From NCBI GenBank assembly GCA_030629925.1, contig DAOVOB010000050.1, forward strand, positions 1 through 7,165: a stretch of DNA of 7,165 bases, given 5' to 3'. Every line of letters begins with the position of its first letter. Within the stretch, counting starts at the first letter, position 1. The stretch comes from Fidelibacterota bacterium. GTDB taxonomy: Bacteria > Fidelibacterota > Fidelibacteria > Fidelibacterales > Fidelibacteraceae. Below are positions 1 to 5,480 of the stretch, piece by piece. A program made the translations under genes and the position numbers. The notes under the pieces are model-generated. The model was given only the letters and a program-made list of their open reading frames with translations. It searched no databases and was not told where the DNA came from.

Positions 1-122
1 AACTTGGAACCCATTCTCTTGAGCCATTGGGAAGCCTGACATTACCAAGCATTGAAGAATGGGATATCACGAATGTGTGGATAGATAAAAACGAACATTT
101 AACATTACTACTCGGACAGTAG
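1..122 (+). CDS. 3' end of an unrecognised protein-coding gene
   Basis: An open frame enters from the left edge (codons in phase with base 3) and runs 39 residues to a TAG stop at 120-122. The visible tail includes SIEEWDITNVW and ends LTLLLGQ. It reads like the last strand-rich segment of a globular cytoplasmic protein, with no membrane segment or known motif. The other two forward frames hit stops within about 40 bases, so this is the only forward frame that can be coding here. I do not recognise the family from so short a piece. The next gene starts 99 bp downstream with its own possible promoter, so co-transcription is uncertain. Confidence 0.55.
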   Translation, partial: LGTHSLEPLGSLTLPSIEEWDITNVWIDKNEHLTLLLGQ

Positions 123-165
123 AGGACTTAAGGCAAGTACATTTTTCAATCATACTATTTTTATC

Positions 166-194
166 TTGCAAAGTGAACAACTTACACTTATCTT
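166..194 (+). promoter_or_regulatory. Possible sigma-70-type promoter for the zinc-ribbon/DUF3467 unit
   Basis: TTGCAA (166-171) and TATCTT (189-194) are separated by 17 bp, each matching four of six bases of the -35 and -10 consensus. Transcription would begin near 200, leaving a leader of about 20 nt before the TTG start at 222. A short palindrome, AAGTG (171-175) and CACTT (185-189), sits inside the spacer and could be an operator, but five-base arms arise easily by chance. The call is inferred from sequence match and position only. Confidence 0.3.
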
Positions 195-210
195 CTCCAA
201 AATTTGATAA

Positions 211-215
211 AGAGG
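211..215 (+). promoter_or_regulatory. Ribosome binding site that sets a TTG start
   Basis: AGAGG lies 6 nt ahead of the TTG at 222-224. No in-frame ATG occurs until well past the zinc-ribbon cysteines, so this site together with TTG defines the only start that keeps the CxxC...CxxC module. The same AGAGG core precedes the DUF1232 and malQ genes on the other strand, which supports it as the local Shine-Dalgarno consensus. Confidence 0.6.
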
Positions 216-221
216 TAAAAT

Positions 222-617
222 TTGAGTTCATTTAACGAATTACTATGTCCCAAATGCGGAGAGGCACTAAACAAGAAAGCTCTAAAAACCCGCTTGTATT
301 GTCCACGCTGCAAAACGAACTTGAAAAATGATATATACATTGATTTTTTAGAATATATTGTTGAGCAAGGCATTGTTGATAATTTTGACTTCTTCGATAC
401 ATCTCTCTTCGGAAATGACTTTCTAAAATACGAAAGCAATGAGATGGACGGCGAGCACGATATTACCGCTGTTGAGAATGATAATCCTCAAAACTTTCTT
501 GATGATAATATGATCTCAATTGAAGATGAATTTATCGCTGATATTGAATCCCCACAGGGTACTCAGGATGATTTCACGGTCTTTGAAGTAGATGAAAGTG
601 ATGATGACGATGAATGA
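222..617 (+). CDS. Small zinc-ribbon protein with acidic tail
   Basis: A 131-residue protein beginning at a TTG codon behind a good AGAGG site. Residues 9-12 (CPKC) and 27-30 (CPRC) form a two-knuckle zinc ribbon of the kind used to bind nucleic acid or protein partners. A short hydrophobic/aromatic stretch follows at about 38-68 (IDFLEYIVEQG, FDFFD), probably helical. From residue 70 to the end there is no lysine or arginine, while roughly 24 residues are Asp or Glu, ending in SDDDDE. The N-terminal 35 residues are basic, so the charge is strongly split. There is no signal peptide or membrane segment, so it is likely cytoplasmic. It overlaps the start of the DUF3467 gene by 8 nt, implying coupled translation and a shared role. 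The family is not recognised beyond the zinc ribbon. An acidic tail of this sort could mimic nucleic acid or hold a basic partner, but that is inference. Confidence 0.8.
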   Translation: MSSFNELLCPKCGEALNKKALKTRLYCPRCKTNLKNDIYIDFLEYIVEQGIVDNFDFFDTSLFGNDFLKYESNEMDGEHDITAVENDNPQNFLDDNMISIEDEFIADIESPQGTQDDFTVFEVDESDDDDE

Positions 618-933
618 AAACGAAAAAAGCAAACGTATTGAGATTAACATCAACGAAAAAACTGCACAAGGCAAATACGCCAATTTGCAGATCGTAACCC
701 ATAGCCCCGGTGAATTTATTTTAGATTTTTGTCAGGTCCTTCCGGGTCTTCCGAAAGCCAATGTAATTTCTCGCATGATCCTCTCCCCTCAGCACGCAAA
801 AGCTTTGATGAAAACTCTAGCTGCAAATATCTCCCGATACGAACAGAATTTCGGCGAGATAAAAGAACTTCAGCATGCCGGACAACCTCAGTTGCAATTC
901 CAGCCGGATAAAAAAGAAGATGTCGTTAATTAA
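610..933 (+). CDS. DUF3467 family protein
   Basis: A 107-residue protein of the DUF3467 family, whose function is unknown. The signature is visible: an amphipathic first strand (RIEININEKTAQGKYANL), then THSPGEFILDF, then PGLPKANVISRMILSPQHAK, followed by a helix ending in NISRYEQNFGEI. This order is typical of the family, whose members are usually about 100 residues. Four in-frame ATG codons (592, 601, 604, 610) compete as start. I chose 610 because family members begin only a few residues before the first strand; starting at 592 would give 113 residues. No strong Shine-Dalgarno site precedes any of them, so translation probably depends on ribosomes finishing the zinc-ribbon gene (stop at 615-617). 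The C-terminal tail (about residues 85-107) is polar and probably disordered. The TAA stop is the first triplet of the inverted-repeat element, and a terminator follows 31 nt later. Confidence 0.88.
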   Translation: MNENEKSKRIEININEKTAQGKYANLQIVTHSPGEFILDFCQVLPGLPKANVISRMILSPQHAKALMKTLAANISRYEQNFGEIKELQHAGQPQLQFQPDKKEDVVN

Positions 934-1079
934 GACCTCACACAAAGACACAAAATATTACAAGGCCCTAAGAGTTATTAGGGCTTTTTCTTTAGCAACA
1001 GAATTATTACTTGAAATTAAACAAGCCTTGAAATTATTTTGTGACTTTATGGTTCTTTGTACCTTTGTGAGAGGTCTTA
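931..1079. repeat. 149-bp inverted-repeat element between convergent genes
   Basis: The ends are inverted copies. Bases 931-947 read TAAGACCTCACACAAAG, and the complement of 1079-1063 differs at one position (18 of 21 match when extended). A second pair lies inside: 949-966 (CACAAAATATTACAAGGC) against the complement of 1043-1025, which differs by one base insertion and one substitution. The right arm has about 18 extra bases (1044-1061) holding further degenerate CTTTGTG units. The centre contains the terminator hairpin at 965-984. The terminal TAA of each arm is the stop codon of the adjacent gene. It encodes no protein. Dispersed CACAAAG/CTTTGTG palindromic repeats are, from general knowledge, common in many environmental bacterial genomes; placing this one in such a family is inference. 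Confidence 0.75.
964..990 (+). terminator. Rho-independent terminator after the DUF3467 gene
   Basis: A perfect 7-bp stem, GCCCTAA (965-971) and TTAGGGC (978-984), closes a 6-nt loop and is followed at once by TTTTTCTTT. It lies 31 nt after the DUF3467 stop. On the other strand the same hairpin is followed only by a broken T-rich stretch (TTGTAATATTTTG), so termination of the opposing operon here would be weaker. Confidence 0.88.
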
Positions 1080-2837
1080 AAAGATCATATTAAATCTTAA
1101 ACTTCCTGATTGGTTATACACGCGTGAAGCGCCTGATTGTTCGATTTGTTCGAGACGATAATGGAGAGTAAGTTTGTTGGATAGCTGCAAAGAGATCAAT
1201 CCGCCAAGTCGTAGAGAATGATAAGATTCAGTCCGGGTACTCATATCTGTATAACGATAATCTTTTCGATACGAGAAAACGGGGCCTGCAGCTACGTTCC
1301 ATTTCTTTCTTTTGAATCCCGGGGTCAATTCGCATTTAATCGTGTACTTACTATCTGTAATTTCCTGGATAAAATTCTCCCAGTCCAATACACCATTATC
1401 TTCAATGCGTAAAAACATATAAGCACGCAAAAACAGTGAGGACGAAAAATAATATTGAATATTTTGCTGAAGTTTTAATCCGCGAAATACCATGCTTTGT
1501 ACATGGACAAACGCAGAATCTTCATGGTCGTAAACAAAATAATTTGCGTACAACTCCTGCTTGGATGACCAACGGATACGCTCCGGAATATTTGTATTTA
1601 CTTCTGAGCGAATGGAAAATACACGATTCCAATGGTTCTGTGCAGAGCGCTGATGATAAAGATAAACATAATGATGAAGGAAAAGATTTCCACCCAAAGA
1701 CATTGTCGTATATTTATCTATTCGATGCTGCCACATAGGGGAAAAGGAATAGGTCAGTTCATCTCTATCATCATAATTATTGGTATCGGGAGTATCATAG
1801 TACAAAAGTGAGCCAAGATAATTAACATATATACTATCACGATCGGATATTTGCCAGGAAAGGCGTGCCAGGACATTGTTCTTATTAAAAATATAATCCG
1901 ATGGAAGCGAAATATTTTCATTCGTTGCGGTAGTCCTGCTTTGTTTGTAGTTATTGGCAAATCCGATATAGCCCTTGAAATCACCCAATTTTGCATGCAA
2001 ACGTACATCGTTCTCTAAAGTTAAAAATTGCCGGCTTCTGGTTACTTTTTCATCATAATATGAAAAACCCAAACCATCACTACTAGAGGTAAAGCCTGCT
2101 TTATAATCAATGGCTACATTTTTACTCAAAGGGTAATACAGGTCGTTCCGGAGATAAGTCGTCATGTTCAGGCGCTCTTCCGTATCCGCTTCGCGACTGA
2201 CATAGTATTCCCTGTTATAGGCCATTAAGCCTGCTGTGAATATATTTTTCAGGCGCGAGCTTTGCTTAACGCGGAATGAAATTTTATTATTGAACGTAAA
2301 GTTCCTTCTCTCGCCCATTTGAGAATAATCCCAATCAAGTTCCGGATAGAACAACAAACCAAAACTGCTTCGATCCAGTTCCAATCCACCATACCAACCC
2401 ATATCACGGATCCCCAAACGTGTTTCTCCGGCAAATCCGTTCTCAAGCATAATAGTGTAATTATTTTTTTTATAATCGCCTTTTATACCCAATCGACCTT
2501 GATCATAATCATAAGCATGATAGGTTTGACCATTTTGGAATAGAAAATATTTTCCTGTCAGTCCAAAACGAAATTGTGGGGTAAAAGCATATAGAACATC
2601 AGCTGTAATATCACTTTGGGTTTTAAGTCGAGATGTTTCACTATAAATAGACGAAGAATTAGAAATGCCGTTATATACATGGATTTTCCCAAACTCAGCA
2701 GAAAAACGATTCCAACCGCCGAACTGGTAATAGTGATTCAATTGATTGGCATACACCATGGTCGTATCTGCTGCGGAAGCAACAGAGAATAAAAGTAAAA
2801 TGATTACAGATGAAATAATGTAGCGTTTAGTTTTCAT
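1077..2837 (-). CDS. Predicted outer-membrane beta-barrel protein
   Basis: A 586-residue exported protein, last gene of the operon. From the chosen ATG (2835-2837) the N-terminus is a classic Sec signal peptide: KTKR, a hydrophobic core (residues 7-19), and an A-S-A cleavage site near residue 22. The mature part is rich in aromatic and alternating polar/hydrophobic strands throughout (for example FRFGLTGKYFLF and LTLHYRLEQI) with polar loops between them. It ends in SGSLRFNMIF, a terminal strand with a C-terminal Phe typical of BAM-inserted barrels. No plug domain, TonB box, OmpA domain or lipobox is evident. A GTG two codons upstream (2841-2843) overlaps the lpxH stop, but it would put extra residues before the signal peptide. 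Neither start has a Shine-Dalgarno site, so translation is probably coupled to lpxH. I do not recognise the family; substrate and pore status cannot be read. The stop codon lies in the inverted-repeat element. Confidence 0.82.
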   Translation of the reverse strand: MKTKRYIISSVIILLLFSVASAADTTMVYANQLNHYYQFGGWNRFSAEFGKIHVYNGISNSSSIYSETSRLKTQSDITADVLYAFTPQFRFGLTGKYFLFQNGQTYHAYDYDQGRLGIKGDYKKNNYTIMLENGFAGETRLGIRDMGWYGGLELDRSSFGLLFYPELDWDYSQMGERRNFTFNNKISFRVKQSSRLKNIFTAGLMAYNREYYVSREADTEERLNMTTYLRNDLYYPLSKNVAIDYKAGFTSSSDGLGFSYYDEKVTRSRQFLTLENDVRLHAKLGDFKGYIGFANNYKQSRTTATNENISLPSDYIFNKNNVLARLSWQISDRDSIYVNYLGSLLYYDTPDTNNYDDRDELTYSFSPMWQHRIDKYTTMSLGGNLFLHHYVYLYHQRSAQNHWNRVFSIRSEVNTNIPERIRWSSKQELYANYFVYDHEDSAFVHVQSMVFRGLKLQQNIQYYFSSSLFLRAYMFLRIEDNGVLDWENFIQEITDSKYTIKCELTPGFKRKKWNVAAGPVFSYRKDYRYTDMSTRTESYHSLRLGGLISLQLSNKLTLHYRLEQIEQSGASRVYNQSGSLRFNMIF

Positions 2838-2839
2838 GA

Positions 2840-3616
2840 TCACTTTATTTCAATCAATTTGAAACCCGTTTCATCTATCAAGCCATAGGAGCGATGATGG
2901 ATCCAATCCCCTAAAACTGCCAAAGTCTTCCCGTCTTGTGTTTCACTGTGTGGTGCATGCACATGGCCGCTTAAGGCGATATCATATCCTTCATCCAATC
3001 TCTCTTTTAGAAAATCGTGCATTTTGCCGATCTGCAATTCAGATACACGAGGAATCTCGGGAATATTTTGATTGTAATGACTTAGTCGTTCACCAAGATC
3101 ATAGGTCCAGCGTATAGGCAGACATTTCAATAGTGTTATCGCCAGTGGTGAACGAAGGATCTGTCTTATTAATGGATATTGTGGATTATTATATACAACC
3201 TGATCACCATGTTGACAGTAGATACGCATGCCATTCCAGTTAAATTGCAGGGCATCAGGATAAAAGTGAATACCCAATTCTTTTGTAAGATAGCCCTCTA
3301 TCCAATAATCGTGATTTCCACCAAGATAGTGGATCTCAATATTAGCATCGCGTAGTGAACGTAAAGCGTCGACAACCGGTTTTAATGTATGGGGAACGTA
3401 ATTTGTTTTATCAAACCAAAAATCAAAGAAATCACCAAGAATGAACAATGTGCCCTTACTTTCACGGATCTGCTCAAGTAAAACTAACATATCTTTCATG
3501 CGGGTTTCCTGATCAGCATCAGATTTTGTAGAAATATGCGTATCGGAAAGAAAATAGAAGGGGAGTACTAATCTTTCTGATTGAAGGTCGGAAACTATAT
3601 ATGAACTTGTATTCAT
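2840..3616 (-). CDS. lpxH: LpxH-type UDP-2,3-diacylglucosamine diphosphatase
   Basis: A 258-residue calcineurin-like metallophosphoesterase. By family it hydrolyses UDP-2,3-diacylglucosamine to lipid X plus UMP, the fourth step of lipid A synthesis, at the inner face of the cytoplasmic membrane. All five metal-binding blocks are present in order, numbered from the ATG at 3614-3616: SDTH (about 24-27), GDFFDFW (about 61-67), GNHDYW (about 100-105), HGD (about 136-138) and GHVH (about 217-220). The GDxFDFW and GNHDYW forms are characteristic of LpxH/LpxH2-like enzymes rather than general phosphodiesterases, and the length is close to that of E. coli LpxH (240). A helical insert (about 145-190) sits where LpxH has its lipid-binding cap. 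A TTG (3620-3622) directly after the malQ stop is an alternative start, but the ATG six bases on is preferred. There is no visible Shine-Dalgarno site. A related phosphoesterase with another lipid or nucleotide substrate cannot be excluded. Confidence 0.85.
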   Translation of the reverse strand: MNTSSYIVSDLQSERLVLPFYFLSDTHISTKSDADQETRMKDMLVLLEQIRESKGTLFILGDFFDFWFDKTNYVPHTLKPVVDALRSLRDANIEIHYLGGNHDYWIEGYLTKELGIHFYPDALQFNWNGMRIYCQHGDQVVYNNPQYPLIRQILRSPLAITLLKCLPIRWTYDLGERLSHYNQNIPEIPRVSELQIGKMHDFLKERLDEGYDIALSGHVHAPHSETQDGKTLAVLGDWIHHRSYGLIDETGFKLIEIK

Positions 3617-3622
3617 GATCAA

Positions 3623-5083
3623 TTAACGACTACGGCCGCTTTCGATGGTTAGTTTTTTAAGTTTATCGGTCAATTCGGCTGATGGTTCAAATACATCTAA
3701 CTGCCAAACCCAGTTATTTATAATAGTGCCCGGTAAATTCATACGCGCAGAACCATTCAGTCCTAAGAGATCTTGAACCGGCACAACTGCCCACATGGCA
3801 TTCGATCTAAAAGCCATATCGACCAGAGACCAGGCAACCGTTTCAGCATTACAATCGCAATAACGAGCTAACATATATTTTTCATGTTTAGTCGCCGTAT
3901 CATACCAACCGCGAACCGTATCATTATCATGAGTTCCGCTATAAACAACAAAGCGATCATTAACATCGTAATTCTCAGGAAGAAAGAGATTCGTCTCATC
4001 ACCATTGAAGGCGAACTGCAAGATTTTCATACCGGGATATTTGAATTGCTGGCGTAAGGCAGTTACATCGGGAGTGATAACGCCAAGATCTTCGGCAATG
4101 ATCTCAAGATCCGGAATACGTTCGTGTAAAACAGAAAATACTTCTGCCCGCGATCCGTCTACCCATTCACCTTTTTCGGCTGTCGATGCTCCAAATTCAA
4201 CTTCATAAGCAGCGCAAAAACCACGAAAATGATCAATGCGGATAATATCAGCGTGGATCTTACCTACTCGTGTTCTTTCCACCCACCATGTAAAATCATT
4301 TTCTCGCATGGCGTTCCAGTCATAATGAGGCTGTGCCCAAAGCTGACCTGTTGCAGTAAAAAGATCGGGAGGTACGCCTGTCCATACCAAAGGGAATCCT
4401 TCTTCGTTCAATTTAAAAAGATCACGGTGCGCCCAAACATCCGAAGAATCACCGGATATAAATATGGGAATATCGCCAATAACACGAATACCTTTGGCAT
4501 TTGCATAGGATTTTAATTCTGCCCACTGTGTATAAAGCATAAACTGTTCGAATTTAAAACGCAAAACAGAGTAAGCGTGTTCTTCCTGCCATTTGGCAAT
4601 ATCATCTTCATGACGGTTACGCAGGCCCCGGGGGAAATCATACCAAGTTGATTGATAATGATCGTGAATAGTCATAAATATAGCAGCAGCATCCAGCCAG
4701 TATGCATGTTCACGACAAAAATGATCAAAGGCACTTTTATCTTCTTTTTTCAACCAGTTACCATAGGCTAAAGAAAAGGCTTTTTCTTTTACTTTATTCT
4801 TATCTTCGTCGATAAATGAATCCCAGTCTGCTTCACTCAATAAACCTACATGACGAAGCATCTCCGGACTGATAAAACCGTTGTAAATGGCATTCGCAGA
4901 AAAAGAAGTGTAGGGTGATCCCGTATCATCGGGAAAGGTTAGCGGAAGGGTCTGCCATAATGACTGTCCGGCTTTTTCCAGCCAATCGACAAAGCGATAG
5001 GCTTCAGGTCCAAAATCTCCACTTCCCCATTTATTCGGGAGTGAACTAATATGCATCAGGATACCGGAAGTACGATCAGGCAT
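3623..5083 (-). CDS. malQ: 4-alpha-glucanotransferase (amylomaltase, GH77)
   Basis: A 486-residue cytoplasmic enzyme that moves alpha-1,4-glucan chains between maltooligosaccharides, releasing glucose, in maltodextrin or glycogen turnover. The N-terminus has the family signature SGILMHISSLP, then GDFGPEAYRFVDWL and GQSLWQTLPL, with SPYTSFSA near 57-64. The catalytic triad is complete: nucleophile Asp284 in RIDHFRG, acid/base Glu331 in IAEDLG, and Asp386 in GTHDNDT. The spacings of 47 and 55 residues equal those recalled for the Thermus enzyme (293, 340, 395). The length is near the usual 500 for the short, single-domain bacterial type without N-terminal starch-binding modules. The start is firm: AGAGGA (5088-5093) lies 4 nt before the ATG and overlaps the stop of the DUF1232 gene. 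No other glycan-utilisation gene is visible nearby, so it probably serves central glycogen or maltodextrin metabolism. Confidence 0.96.
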   Translation of the reverse strand: MPDRTSGILMHISSLPNKWGSGDFGPEAYRFVDWLEKAGQSLWQTLPLTFPDDTGSPYTSFSANAIYNGFISPEMLRHVGLLSEADWDSFIDEDKNKVKEKAFSLAYGNWLKKEDKSAFDHFCREHAYWLDAAAIFMTIHDHYQSTWYDFPRGLRNRHEDDIAKWQEEHAYSVLRFKFEQFMLYTQWAELKSYANAKGIRVIGDIPIFISGDSSDVWAHRDLFKLNEEGFPLVWTGVPPDLFTATGQLWAQPHYDWNAMRENDFTWWVERTRVGKIHADIIRIDHFRGFCAAYEVEFGASTAEKGEWVDGSRAEVFSVLHERIPDLEIIAEDLGVITPDVTALRQQFKYPGMKILQFAFNGDETNLFLPENYDVNDRFVVYSGTHDNDTVRGWYDTATKHEKYMLARYCDCNAETVAWSLVDMAFRSNAMWAVVPVQDLLGLNGSARMNLPGTIINNWVWQLDVFEPSAELTDKLKKLTIESGRSR

Positions 5084-5092
5084 GAATTCCTC

Positions 5093-5479
5093 TTAAATAA
5101 AGTTTTTTATATCCGTTTTGAGTTTAAACAATAGATTTCGCCAATCTGTGAGGGAAATATCATGGTCCCAATGTTCTTCAAGCAGTTCATCGGGAGTACC
5201 TTTGAAAATGCGTTGAACCATGGTGAAAACTAATACAATATCATCAATATAATTAATGATTTGCAATGGAAAGCGTTTGAAATTTCTGAATTTGAGATTG
5301 ACCGGCAGGAGCAAATACAAAGCCGAACCGCCAATCCACCATTTGATCTCTCGTGGTGTGCGATCATCACAAAGCAAACGATAAAAAAGTTTCAACAGGT
5401 TGGGAATACCCCGCGCTATTTCCTTTAGAGCCTCTTTGGTCGTAACGTCTAAGGGATAAGACAGTTTTTCTTTGTTCAT
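5093..5479 (-). CDS. DUF1232 (YkvA-like) small membrane-associated protein
   Basis: A 128-residue protein with a DUF1232-like core at about residues 34-92: a charged helix (LCDDRTPREIKWW), a hydrophobic segment (IGGSALYLLLP), a linker, then a second hydrophobic segment with the family's conserved acidic pair (YIDDIVLVFTMVQRIF). Family members usually read YLxxPxDLIPD in the first half. Here the aspartate is an asparagine (PVNL) and the IPD is replaced by basic residues (KFRNFKRF), so the match rests mainly on the overall pattern and the IDD block. The two hydrophobic stretches suggest a hairpin in or at the inner membrane. The tail from about 93 is polar and charged. AGAGGT (5485-5490) lies within the last codons of the MATE gene and 5 nt before the ATG, so the two genes are read together. 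The biochemical function of the family is unknown. Confidence 0.75.
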   Translation of the reverse strand: MNKEKLSYPLDVTTKEALKEIARGIPNLLKLFYRLLCDDRTPREIKWWIGGSALYLLLPVNLKFRNFKRFPLQIINYIDDIVLVFTMVQRIFKGTPDELLEEHWDHDISLTDWRNLLFKLKTDIKNFI

Positions 5480-5480
5480 A

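Noticed and set aside
126..138. Short hairpin ACTT/AAGT followed by ATTTTT after the first partial gene, considered as a terminator
   Set aside because: The stem has only four AT-rich pairs and the T run is offset by three bases, too weak to call.
931..1079. CRISPR-like or transposase-bearing mobile element
   Set aside because: There are no regularly spaced identical repeats and no room for a transposase. The structure is only an imperfect inverted repeat with a central terminator, and no target-site duplication is evident outside it.
875..1093. A 72-codon forward reading frame across the end of the DUF3467 gene and the intergenic repeat
   Set aside because: It lies in another frame over the DUF3467 end, the terminator and the inverted repeat. 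The CTTTGTG units are what keep it open, and there is no Shine-Dalgarno site or family resemblance.
4229..4516. A 95-codon forward reading frame inside malQ
   Set aside because: It is antisense to conserved catalytic sequence of malQ and has no ribosome binding site or recognisable motif, so it is a shadow frame.
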